DNA from: Haloechinothrix aidingensis
Lineage (GTDB): Bacteria > Actinomycetota > Actinomycetes > Mycobacteriales > Pseudonocardiaceae
Reading direction: 5' to 3'
NCBI RefSeq assembly: GCF_013450155.1
Contig: NZ_JACCKD010000009.1
Span: forward strand, 124,001 to 188,000
DNA length: 64,000 nt
Below, in pieces: positions 10,101 to 16,769 of the stretch. Position numbers and translations under genes: made by a program. Below the pieces are notes generated by a model, which saw only the letters and a list, made by a program, of their open reading frames with translations, had not been told where the DNA came from and ran no database searches. How positions within the stretch are numbered: position 1 is the stretch's first letter; each line of letters begins with the position of its first letter.

Positions 10101-10386
10101 CGTGTTCGTCGTCGGCTGCGCGGACGGCCTGCTCCCGCTGCGCTGGCCGGGTGACGGCGACGACGAGGAGTCCAGGCGCGAGGAGCGGCGCCTGCTGTTC
10201 GTCGGCATGACCCGGGCACAACGGTACCTCTACCTCAGCCACGCCACGGGCAGTGCCGCGAACGGGGCAGGCGGCAGCGGGGAGAGGTCACCGTTTCTCG
10301 CCGAGCTCGACGCGAGCACCAGCGAGTGGATCGGCGACCCGGCACCGCGCAGGAAACGGCGCGAGACGCAGCTCCGGCTGCTGTAG
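7165..10386 (+). CDS. Endonuclease Q-like PHP nuclease fused to UvrD/Rep helicase
   Basis: About 1073 residues joining two repair modules. Residues 1-about 420 match the TIGR00375/EndoQ family: a PHP metal site (FHADLHIHSKYS, GTGDFTHP, VVPAHIWTPWF, NSDAHSPPMLGRE) followed by a zinc-finger segment with C278, C294 and C297 (CPEC) and LTVGVLNRVTELADR. EndoQ cleaves DNA 5' of deaminated bases in archaea and some bacteria. After a Pro/Ala linker (about 430-490), residues about 495-1070 form a superfamily 1A helicase: Walker A AGPGTGKT (508-515), DEYQDVDAQQYRLL, GDPDQSIYRFRGA, LTRNYRSS, LLTLHAAKGLEFPAVFVVG and ERRLLFVGMTRA. Walker B, the Q and R motifs and both PHP histidines are intact. GTG 7165 was preferred because upstream codons do not resemble the family. 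The protein is probably cytoplasmic. Coupled incision and unwinding of damaged DNA is inferred, not shown. Confidence 0.88.
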   Translation: MRFHADLHIHSKYSRACSKDCDIDHLSWWARRKGITLVGTGDFTHPAWFEHLTESLEPAEPGLFRLRPDRDREITRTLPPAVGAHDVRFMLSVEIATIYKRDGLTRKIHHLVYVPGFDAAAEFNRRLGKIGNLGSDGRPILGLDSRDLLEITLESGDGAYVVPAHIWTPWFSVLGSKSGFNAVEDCYADLAPHIGALETGLSSDPEMNWRISGLDRYRLVSNSDAHSPPMLGREATVFDTELDYFAVRRALDTGDGLAGTIEFFPEEGKYHVDGHRKCGVRMTPERTRAHGGSCPECGKALTVGVLNRVTELADRAEGYRPDGAAGFRCLVPLPEVLSEILGTGPKSKKVLTEVDRLTAAFGPELAILQDVPIGDLESRSELLAEAVARLRRGEVRRQPGYDGEYGTITVFEPGEVRRRSAAMAQALFDDVPGAAGTHAAEPTTGVLPGQDGTGQPERPSAAAPEPRAQRATAPRPGEPSSTGSVLDGLDAEQRAAAGIVDAPLLIVAGPGTGKTRTVTHRIAHLVTECGVPPGDCLAVTFTRRAATEMTQRLLGLAPRHAGEVTVDTFHSLGARILREQHARVGLGSRFGIADHATQLAVATEVAGDDRRGRDLLKQLSRARRAGGDPQQPLPDGAQRYRAKLRERDLVDFDELIELPVTLLETDQQLAGLYRDRYRWISVDEYQDVDAQQYRLLWQLAAEPTGEPAGNLTAIGDPDQSIYRFRGADVGFFLRFQRDFPGARTVHLTRNYRSSTAILDGAQQVITPDSLVPDRALRAVHGSDGARIGLHRASGTADEAAFVARGIERLLGGASFHALDSGHVEDEGDQALGLSDFAVLYRTDRQAAAIAEALTRAGLPFQKRSHDRLADRPGVAELLAELRYVPACGDPHDGGSGLADRLRRAARAAVDRLPGADQATTAELHTAVDLLLPLAERCDGDPEQLFTELSLGVEVDTWDPRADRISLLTLHAAKGLEFPAVFVVGCADGLLPLRWPGDGDDEESRREERRLLFVGMTRAQRYLYLSHATGSAANGAGGSGERSPFLAELDASTSEWIGDPAPRRKRRETQLRLL

Positions 10387-10426
10387 TGCTCGCGGACGCG
10401 GGACCGCCCGGCGACACGGCGCCTGA

Positions 10427-10432
10427 CACAAT
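10427..10432 (+). promoter_or_regulatory. Candidate -10 box, leaderless start
   Basis: CACAAT followed by exactly 6 nt and then the GTG of the TIGR03089 gene. There is no Shine-Dalgarno sequence in between, so the transcript probably begins at or next to the start codon. Confidence 0.4.
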
Positions 10433-10438
10433 GCGGGC

Positions 10439-11161
10439 GTGAGCATCACCGAGCGCGTTCTGTCCCCGCTGCTGTCGTCTTCGGCGGCCCGGCCCCTTGT
10501 CACGCACTACGACGAGGACCTGGGTAGCAGGATCGAGCTGTCCGTGACCACGGTGGCGAACTGGGCGGCCAAGACCGCCAACTGGTTGACCGAGGAGTTC
10601 GACATCGAACCGGGCGACCCGGTGTGCGTACGGCTGCCCGCCCACTGGCAGACCGCCGGTGTCCTGCTCGGTGCGTGGTGGTGCGGCGGCCATGTGGTGG
10701 CTGACCCGCAGGGTGCTCGTGTGGCCTTCGCCGCGCCGGGCGGCGAGGACGCCGTGGCGGCTGCCGAGGCGACGGCCGTCGTCGGCCTCGACCCGATGGG
10801 CATGGGCTTGGCCGAACCTCCAGCGCCGGGCGCGTTCGACTACCTGACCGAGGCCAAGCTCGCCGGGGACGAGTACACGCCGGTGCTTCCCGTCGGTGCG
10901 GACTCACCGGCCCTGCAGTCGATGACCACCGAGCAGGTTCTCGCTCGCGCCGCCGAGCTCGCTGCCTCCTACGGCATCGGCAAGGGGGACCGCGTGTTGT
11001 CCACACGCGACTGGTCGCTTCCGGACGGTGTGCTCAGTGCCGTACTGGCACCCCTCGCGGCGGGCGCGTCACTGGTGCAGATCACCGGTGGCACCGCCGA
11101 CACGGTGGCCGGGCGCCGGAAGACCGAACACGTCACGGTCGACATCCCGGCACCCGGCTGA
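10439..11161 (+). CDS. TIGR03089 family protein (AMP-binding-like)
   Basis: A 240-residue actinobacterial protein of unknown function that resembles the N-terminal part of acyl-CoA synthetase/AMP-binding enzymes. Visible features are PLVTHYDEDLGSRIELS, ANWAAKTANWL and LPAHWQTAGVLLGAWWCGGHV. It lacks the ATP/AMP phosphate loop and the C-terminal lid domain of full adenylating enzymes, so it is probably not an active ligase by itself. The GTG start is leaderless-type (see 10427-10432). In M. tuberculosis the equivalent position next to the LCP gene is held by Rv3268. It is convergent with the DoxX gene, with only 4 bp between stops. Confidence 0.8.
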   Translation: MSITERVLSPLLSSSAARPLVTHYDEDLGSRIELSVTTVANWAAKTANWLTEEFDIEPGDPVCVRLPAHWQTAGVLLGAWWCGGHVVADPQGARVAFAAPGGEDAVAAAEATAVVGLDPMGMGLAEPPAPGAFDYLTEAKLAGDEYTPVLPVGADSPALQSMTTEQVLARAAELAASYGIGKGDRVLSTRDWSLPDGVLSAVLAPLAAGASLVQITGGTADTVAGRRKTEHVTVDIPAPG

Positions 11162-11165
11162 CACC

Positions 11166-11633
11166 TCACTCCGGCGCCGACTCGGCTTCGCTCGTCGCCG
11201 CCGTGTGCGCGGCCGCGTGCTTCCGTGCCTTCCGGTTGGCACGGATACGCCCGAACACCAGGTGATCGACGGAGAACCTGCCACCGTTGAACCCGATGGC
11301 CAGAGCCGCGAGTGCCAGCGCCAGCTCCAGCGCGTAGCCGTCCACCAGGCCCGCGTCGAGCTGTACGTAGTAGATGGCGCCGAGCCCGATCACCGCATAG
11401 CCGATCCCCACGAGCGGCAGGAACAGGCCGATGACGAACGCGATCGAACCGACGACTTCGACGATCATCACGAACACCGCGGCAGCGGTCGGCAGGGGGA
11501 CGCCGCTACCTTCCATCATCTCGGCCGTGGCGCTGACACCGGCTTCCCACTTGTCGATGCCGTAGGCGAGGAACACGACAGCGATCCCCACTCGGCCGAT
11601 CAGCGCAGCGAGATCCTGGATGCGTCCGTACAT
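11166..11633 (-). CDS. DoxX family membrane protein
   Basis: A 155-residue integral membrane protein with four predicted hydrophobic segments (about residues 8-25, 48-72, 78-96 and 100-116) and a basic C-terminal tail (RIRANRKARKHAA). The FLAYGIDKWEAG motif in the first helix and the PLVGIGYAVI segment are characteristic of DoxX/DoxD-like proteins. Some members interact with redox enzymes such as SodA and thiosulfate sulfurtransferase; the function here is unknown. Ribosome site AAGGAGG lies 7 nt before the ATG. It is followed by a 175-bp gap before the acyl-CoA dehydrogenase stop, so it is probably a separate transcript. Confidence 0.82.
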   Translation of the reverse strand: MYGRIQDLAALIGRVGIAVVFLAYGIDKWEAGVSATAEMMEGSGVPLPTAAAVFVMIVEVVGSIAFVIGLFLPLVGIGYAVIGLGAIYYVQLDAGLVDGYALELALALAALAIGFNGGRFSVDHLVFGRIRANRKARKHAAAHTAATSEAESAPE

Positions 11634-11808
11634 CGTGCGCCTCCTTCACAGGATTGGCGTGGACGAAGATGCACGCACCGTACCGCACCGCATCAAGGCG
11701 ATCGGTCCACGATGGTGCCCTGTCCGCCGAAAGTGTTCCACAGTTCCAGCGGGACGTCACCCCATCGCAACAGTGCCGCGCAAGCGCGGACGAAGGCCCG
11801 GGAAGCGC

Positions 11809-12966
11809 CTACTTGAGCAGTTGCTTGGCCATCACCATGCGCTGGATCTGGTTGGTTCCCTCGTAGATCTGGGTGATCTTGGCGTCACGCATCATCCGCT
11901 CCGCGGGGAAGTCACGCGTGTAACCCGCGCCGCCGAACAGCTGGACCGTGTCCACAGTGACCTCCATGGCGGTGTCCGAGGCGAACGTCTTGGCCGCGCT
12001 GGAGGCGAACGACGCGTCGGGCTCGCCACGCTCCACCTTGGCTGCCGCGCTGTAGACCATGTGCCTTGCCGCTTCGACCTTCATCGCCATATCGGCGAGC
12101 ATGAACTGCACGCCCTGGAAATCGGCGATCGCCTTACCGAACTGCTGTCGCTCCTTCACGTAGGACACCGCAGCGTCCAGGGCGCCCTGCGCGATACCCA
12201 GCGCCTGCGCCCCGATGGTGTGCCGCGTGTGATCGAGCGTCGTGAAGGCCAGCCGCAACCCGTGGCCCGGCTCACCGATGATCCGGTCGGCAGGGATCGC
12301 GCAGTCCTCGAAGTAGATCTCCCGCGTCGGCGAGCCCTTGATCCCGAGCTTGCGCTCCTTGGGACCGACCGAGAAACCCGCGTCGTCGTAGCGCACCGCG
12401 AAAGCCGAGATCCCGTTGACCGGACTCGACGCCTGCGGATCGCTGACAGCCATGACCGTGTACCAGGTCGACTCCCCCGCATTCGTGATCCAGCACTTCG
12501 TGCCGTTCAACACCCAGTGATCACCATCGGGCACGGCCCTGGTGCGCATCGCGGACGGATCGGACCCCGCTTCCCGCTCGGACAGCGCGTAGGACGCCAT
12601 CGCACCCGATGCCACGTCACCCAGCACCCGCTGCTTCAGGTCCTCGGAGGCCCCCAGGATCACGTTCATCGTACCCAGCTTGTTCACCGCCGGGATCAGC
12701 GACGACGACGCGCACACCCGCGCGATCTCCTCGACGACGATGTCGCCCGCCACCGCGTCGGCGCCCTGTCCCCCGTAGGCTTCCGGGATATGCACCGCGT
12801 TGAACCCGGTCTTGGTCAACGCCTCCACGGCCTCGGTCGGGTACCGTTCCTGCTCGTCGACATCGGCGGCGTACGGCGCGATCTCGTTCTCGGCCAAGTC
12901 CCGGACAGCTTCCCGTAGCTGCTCGTGCTCCTCGGCAAGCTGGTACACATTCACGTCGTCACTCAC
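11809..12966 (-). CDS. fadE25: Acyl-CoA dehydrogenase (FadE25 type)
   Basis: A 385-residue FAD-dependent acyl-CoA dehydrogenase introducing the alpha-beta double bond in acyl-CoA substrates, with electrons passed to ETF. Motifs in order: ALSEREAGSDPSAMRTRA (FAD/substrate loop), WITNAGESTWYTVMAV, RKLGIKGSPT, QFGKAIADFQGVQFMLADM, LFGGAGYTRDFPAERMMRDAKI, and IYEGTNQIQRM, which carries the catalytic Glu. Length is normal for the short/branched-chain class. The GTG at 12966 was chosen: GAGGTGG lies upstream and the protein begins SDDVNVYQLAEEHEQLR. The frame is open to 13131, but that extension is made by a 37-bp tandem repeat whose frame rotates, so it is not coding. Position beside purE/purK matches M. 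tuberculosis fadE25 (Rv3274c). Straight- or branched-chain preference cannot be read from sequence. Confidence 0.9.
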   Translation of the reverse strand: MSDDVNVYQLAEEHEQLREAVRDLAENEIAPYAADVDEQERYPTEAVEALTKTGFNAVHIPEAYGGQGADAVAGDIVVEEIARVCASSSLIPAVNKLGTMNVILGASEDLKQRVLGDVASGAMASYALSEREAGSDPSAMRTRAVPDGDHWVLNGTKCWITNAGESTWYTVMAVSDPQASSPVNGISAFAVRYDDAGFSVGPKERKLGIKGSPTREIYFEDCAIPADRIIGEPGHGLRLAFTTLDHTRHTIGAQALGIAQGALDAAVSYVKERQQFGKAIADFQGVQFMLADMAMKVEAARHMVYSAAAKVERGEPDASFASSAAKTFASDTAMEVTVDTVQLFGGAGYTRDFPAERMMRDAKITQIYEGTNQIQRMVMAKQLLK

Positions 12967-12991
12967 CTGCGCCACCTCATCGCCATTCTCG

Positions 12992-13127
12992 TCCTCGCCG
13001 ACGCCACCGTCGTGGATCGTTCCGCTCGTCCTCGCCGACGCCACCGTCGTGGATCGTTCCGCTCGTCCTCGCCGACGCCACCGTCGTGGATCGTTCCGCT
13101 CGTCCTCGCCGACGCCACCGTCGTGGA
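12992..13127. repeat. 37-bp tandem repeat, about 3.7 copies
   Basis: Three complete, identical units begin at 12992, 13029 and 13066, followed by a 25-bp partial unit at 13103-13127. Each starts TCCTCGCCGACGCCACCGTC and ends GATCGTTCCGCTCG. The array lies 26-161 bp upstream of the acyl-CoA dehydrogenase start, in its likely 5' leader. Unit length is not a multiple of three, so the protein it would encode shifts frame in every copy; all frames stay open only because the DNA is GC-rich. There are no spacers, so it is not CRISPR. Copy number may vary between strains. Confidence 0.92.
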
Positions 13128-13269
13128 CCATGCCGCCCTCCCCACCGACGCGAGTATCGAGGGCTCGCGATCACGCGCGGAACGACCCACACGCATCCTC
13201 CCAGGCATGTTATCGCTCGTTCACTGCCTGCGGGGGTTGCGTTTCGTCACAGTCCGGCCCGTACCCAGC

Positions 13270-13785
13270 TCACTCACGCCGCACCCGTTCCTGAAGGGCG
13301 GCGTCCTTGTCGAGCACCGTGCGTTCGAGATCGGCCTGGAATCCAGCCATGCGCTCACGCAGCTCCGGGTCGTTCGCCGCCAGCATGCGCACGGCAAGCA
13401 GGCCGGCATTGCGCGCGCCACCCACCGAGACCGTCGCGACCGGCACACCAGCGGGCATCTGCACGATCGACAGCAACGAGTCCAGCCCATCGAGGTACCG
13501 CAACGGTACCGGTACACCGATCACGGGCAGCGTCGTCGCCGAGGCGACCATGCCGGGCAGGTGCGCGGCACCTCCGGCTCCGGCGATGATCGCCCGCAGA
13601 CCCCGGCCCGCCGCGCTCTGGGCGTAGTCCAGCATGCGCTGCGGGGTGCGGTGAGCCGAGTACACCCCTACCTCGAAAGGCACGTCGAACTCCGCGAGCG
13701 CGTCGGCCGCCGCCTCCAGCACCGACCAGTCCGAGTCACTGCCCATGATCAGGCCGACCTGGGGTGCGTTACTGCCCACCGCCAT
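13270..13785 (-). CDS. purE: N5-carboxyaminoimidazole ribonucleotide mutase
   Basis: A 171-residue class I PurE that converts N5-CAIR to CAIR in purine biosynthesis, the step after PurK. It contains the [10 protein letters not shown] substrate loop, [10 protein letters not shown] with the catalytic His, [17 protein letters not shown] and [33 protein letters not shown]. The ATG at 13785 was chosen because a GGAAGG ribosome site lies about 10 nt upstream; a GTG four codons earlier (13797) would leave almost no spacing. Downstream of purK on the same strand after 160 bp, so the two may be cotranscribed. Confidence 0.95.
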   Translation of the reverse strand: MAVGSNAPQVGLIMGSDSDWSVLEAAADALAEFDVPFEVGVYSAHRTPQRMLDYAQSAAGRGLRAIIAGAGGAAHLPGMVASATTLPVIGVPVPLRYLDGLDSLLSIVQMPAGVPVATVSVGGARNAGLLAVRMLAANDPELRERMAGFQADLERTVLDKDAALQERVRRE

Positions 13786-13945
13786 CTGCACGCTCACCTT
13801 CCGTCACGGTGTCTTCTGCATACGTCGGATCATTGTCCGGCCGCCCCGCGCGCACGGCCAGTCGTGTGGCCACACGCTGACGGGCGCCCGCCGCACGTCC
13901 GGCACGATGCGACGCCGGGCTCGGCTGCCGGCGACCGGAGCCGGG

Positions 13946-15133
13946 TCAGCCGTGCACCTGGTAGCCGTCCTGCCAGTACCCGTTGGCGAGCCAGTGCGCG
14001 GCCAGCCTGGCCCGCTCGGTCAGCTCGGCGAAGCTGCGTCCCAGCACGTTCACGTGCCCGAGCTTGCGCCCCGGCCGCTCCTGCTTGCCGTACAGGTGTA
14101 CATGCGCGTCCGGGAACCGCGCGAACAGGTGGTGCAACCGCTCGTCGATCCCCATCGCAGGCGACTCGGCCGCGCCGAGCACGTTCGCCATCACACACGC
14201 CGGTGCCAGTGCTTCGGTCGTACCGAGCGGGTAGTCCAGCACCGCGCGCAGGTGCTGCTCGAACTGCGAGGTCACCGCGCCGTTCATCGTCCAGTGCCCG
14301 GAATTGTGCGGGCGCATGGCCAGCTCGTTGACCAGCACGCCTTCCTCGGTCTCGAACAGCTCCACCGCGAGCACGCCGACCACCCCGAGCTCGTCCGCGA
14401 TGCGCAGGGCCAGCGACTTGGCCTGGTGCGCGACGTCCTCGGCCAGCCCCGGAGCAGGCGCGAGCACCTCCGTGTTGATGCCGTCCCGCTGCACCGTCTC
14501 CACCACCGGCCACGCGGCGCCCTGACCGAACGGCGACCGGGCGATGAGCGCGGACAGCTCCCTGCGCATCGGGACCTTCCGCTCGACAAGCAGCGTCATC
14601 CCGGCTTCCAGCAGCTCGGTGACGAGCGAGTGCGCCTGCTCCTCGGAGTCGAGCATCCACACGCCCTTGCCGTCGTAGCCGCCACGCGCGGCCTTGAGCA
14701 CGACCGGCCACCCGTGCGCCGCCGCGAAGTCGACGGCGTCGGCGACCCGGGCGACCGTGGCGAACGCCGGTGTCGGGCATCCGAGCTCGGCCAGCTTGGT
14801 GCGCATCGTCAGCTTGTCCTGGGCATGCAGCAGCGCCTCCGGCCCCGGACGCACCACGACGCCCTCCTCGCACAGCGTCCGCACGAACTCGTTGGGCACG
14901 AGCTCGTGATCGAAGGTCAGCACGTCGACGGACCCGGCGAACGAGCGCAGCGCGGCCAGGTCGGTGTGACTACCCGCGACGACCTTTCCCGCCACCAGCC
15001 CGGCTGACTCCCGTTCCCCCGCGGCCAGCACGCTCAACGACTGGCCGAGCGCGATCGATGCCTGGTGGGTCATCCGGGCGAGCTGGCCGCCACCGACCAT
15101 GCCGACTACGGGGAGACCGGTTTGCATATCCAT
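13946..15133 (-). CDS. purK: 5-(carboxyamino)imidazole ribonucleotide synthase
   Basis: A 395-residue ATP-grasp enzyme that uses ATP and bicarbonate to convert AIR to N5-CAIR, the substrate of PurE. The N-terminal PreATP-grasp part has VGMVGGGQLARMTHQAS. The grasp domain has VVLKAARGGYDGKGVW, LLVERKVPM, GVLAVELFETEEGVLVNELAMRPHNSGHWT and a C-terminal PurK domain (LGHVNVLG). Length and order are typical. It lies upstream of purE; the pair is adjacent to fadE25 as in M. tuberculosis Rv3274c-Rv3276c. A minus-strand TAGGGT at 15218-15223 is a reasonable -10 about 85 bp upstream. Confidence 0.95.
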   Translation of the reverse strand: MDMQTGLPVVGMVGGGQLARMTHQASIALGQSLSVLAAGERESAGLVAGKVVAGSHTDLAALRSFAGSVDVLTFDHELVPNEFVRTLCEEGVVVRPGPEALLHAQDKLTMRTKLAELGCPTPAFATVARVADAVDFAAAHGWPVVLKAARGGYDGKGVWMLDSEEQAHSLVTELLEAGMTLLVERKVPMRRELSALIARSPFGQGAAWPVVETVQRDGINTEVLAPAPGLAEDVAHQAKSLALRIADELGVVGVLAVELFETEEGVLVNELAMRPHNSGHWTMNGAVTSQFEQHLRAVLDYPLGTTEALAPACVMANVLGAAESPAMGIDERLHHLFARFPDAHVHLYGKQERPGRKLGHVNVLGRSFAELTERARLAAHWLANGYWQDGYQVHG

Positions 15134-15441
15134 GTGACCGAACGTTCCTTCTTCCGTGCGCCGAGGGCCTTTCTCGCAGGTCGGGTACCACCCACGCCTC
15201 CTTCGTGGCGGCGTACCACCCTATCCACCCGGTTCGGGCGCGCGCCTACCCGACGGTCCGCGGTGCGACGTGGGCGACATCGCGAGCGGTATCGCAGGGG
15301 TCGCCGCCCCTCGTGGGTAGCGTAGCGCCGAGCGGTACCGGCACGAGCGGGTACACGCCAACGAGAGTGGGTCACGGCACTCTCCGGTGCGACTCCGCGC
15401 CGTCGCCGCCCGGCACGGCGGGCAGCGCGCGGTCTGCGATG
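15134..15441. other. Intergenic region between purK start and ROK regulator stop
   Basis: A 308-bp stretch with no convincing gene. It holds the probable purK promoter (minus-strand TAGGGT at 15218-15223) and the 3' flank of the ROK gene. In M. tuberculosis purK is next to gtrA; here the chitin locus and more begin at this boundary. No direct repeats or insertion-sequence ends marking an insertion were found by eye. Confidence 0.5.
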
Positions 15442-16632
15442 TCAGTCCCGGCCCGGAGTGAACACGTCCGCTCGCGCCCTGTCGACCGCTGCCAGCACCG
15501 CACCGCGCAGCACGGGGTTGTCGTCCACCCGGCTGACCGCGATCGTCGGGGGATTGGGGCACATCGCGGCTGCGTGCCGCTGCACCCGCGTCGCAAGCTG
15601 CTCACCGCCCGCCCGACCGACATCGCCTGCCAGCACCACAAGGCCCGGGTCGAGCAGCACGCAGATCGAGGCGACGCCGACAGCGAGGCGGCCGGCCAGC
15701 TCGTCGAGCAGGGGAGCTGCCGCGTCCCCTGCCGTGACGGCCATCTCGACGGCCTCGGCAGGCGTGCGCGCCACGTACCCGCTCTCCGCTGCGAGCTCGA
15801 GGACCGTCTCGCCCCCGGCGAGCGTCTGGAACGCACCACCGATCGTGGGAAGCGTGCCGCTGCGTGGCGTGGCCACCGTGGCGGGCATCGGAGCACCGGG
15901 TACCGGTAGCCACCCGATCTCCCCGGCGGCGCCGGACCGTCCACGGTAGAGCTCACCGTCGATGACGACCCCGAGCCCGAGCCCGACGCTCAGCCACAGC
16001 AACGCGAAGTCGTTCGTCTCGGCCGCCGCGCCCCCGGCGCGTTCGGCGATCGCGGCGAGGTTGACGTCGTTCTCGATGATCACCGGACGGCGCAGGTCGC
16101 GCCGCAACGACTCGAGTACCCCGCCGTGCCAGCGTGGCAGGTCGAAGGAGAACCGCACGTCGCCGGTGCGCGGGTCCACCATGCCCGGTGTTCCGATGGC
16201 GAACGCCCGTATCCGGGAGAACGGCACATCGGCAGAGCGCGCGGCCTTGTCCACGACCTCGTGGACCACCCGGGCCGGTTCTTCCGAGCCGTTCGGGTCG
16301 ACGGTCAGTTCCGACACGATGTGACCGGTGATGTCGGCGATGCCCGCCGTGACGCTGTCCGGGCCGATCTCCAGCCCGGTGACGTAGGCACAGGACGGCA
16401 CCACCCCGTACACCGAGGCATTCGGGCCGCGGCCTCCCGGCCGGGTGCCGACGACCTCCACCAGCCCGCGGGACTCGAGCCTGGCAAGCAGCTGCGACGC
16501 GGTCACCTTGGACAACCCGGTACGCTCGCCCAACTCGGCACGGGTGAGCGGACCTGAGCTCAACAGCAGCTCCAACGCCGTACGGTCGTTGATCTCGCGC
16601 AGCAGCGTGGGGGTGCCCGGTCGGGCTGGCAT
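15442..16632 (-). CDS. ROK-family transcriptional regulator
   Basis: A 396-residue repressor-type ROK protein. Residues about 10-65 form a winged helix-turn-helix (LTRAELGERTGLSKVTASQLLARLESRGLVE). The rest is a ROK sugar-kinase-like domain (GLEIGPDSVTAGIAD near the start, AIGTPGMVD, IENDVNLAAIAERAGGAA, LSVGLGLGVVIDGELYRG, GAAGEIGW). The cysteine-rich zinc motif of NagC/Mlc and many ROK kinases is absent after the GEIG segment. It is divergent from the sugar ABC operon, and a TTTAGTAAAGTTTCC-type site in the 137-bp intergenic region is the obvious operator. It probably senses an amino sugar such as GlcNAc, a phosphate derivative, or chitobiose and controls the chitin genes; the effector is inferred from context. 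Confidence 0.88.
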   Translation of the reverse strand: MPARPGTPTLLREINDRTALELLLSSGPLTRAELGERTGLSKVTASQLLARLESRGLVEVVGTRPGGRGPNASVYGVVPSCAYVTGLEIGPDSVTAGIADITGHIVSELTVDPNGSEEPARVVHEVVDKAARSADVPFSRIRAFAIGTPGMVDPRTGDVRFSFDLPRWHGGVLESLRRDLRRPVIIENDVNLAAIAERAGGAAAETNDFALLWLSVGLGLGVVIDGELYRGRSGAAGEIGWLPVPGAPMPATVATPRSGTLPTIGGAFQTLAGGETVLELAAESGYVARTPAEAVEMAVTAGDAAAPLLDELAGRLAVGVASICVLLDPGLVVLAGDVGRAGGEQLATRVQRHAAAMCPNPPTIAVSRVDDNPVLRGAVLAAVDRARADVFTPGRD

Positions 16633-16686
16633 CCGTGTCGACCCCTTCCATCTCGATCCGTTAACGACCCAACCATACTCTATTTT

Positions 16687-16705
16687 TTAGTAAAGTTTCC
16701 TGTTA
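16687..16705. promoter_or_regulatory. Candidate ROK operator upstream of sugar ABC operon
   Basis: TTAGTAAAGTTTCCTGTTA, an AT-rich island in otherwise GC-rich DNA. It shares the AAAGTTTCCT core with the perfect palindrome at 24852-24876 in front of the chitinase. It sits between the divergent ROK gene (55 bp from its start) and the solute-binding protein gene (64 bp from its start). Confidence 0.65.
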
Positions 16706-16769
16706 GTTTTTCCACGGTCGGGAGACTCACACAGGACGCGGGGAGTACGGACGGACAAGGAGAGCCCTA

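Noticed and set aside
12987-13127. CRISPR array
   Set aside because: Units are contiguous without spacers and no cas genes are nearby.
12967-13131. N-terminal extension of the acyl-CoA dehydrogenase through the tandem repeat
   Set aside because: A 37-bp unit shifts frame each copy and encodes unrelated peptides; family length and a ribosome site support GTG 12966.
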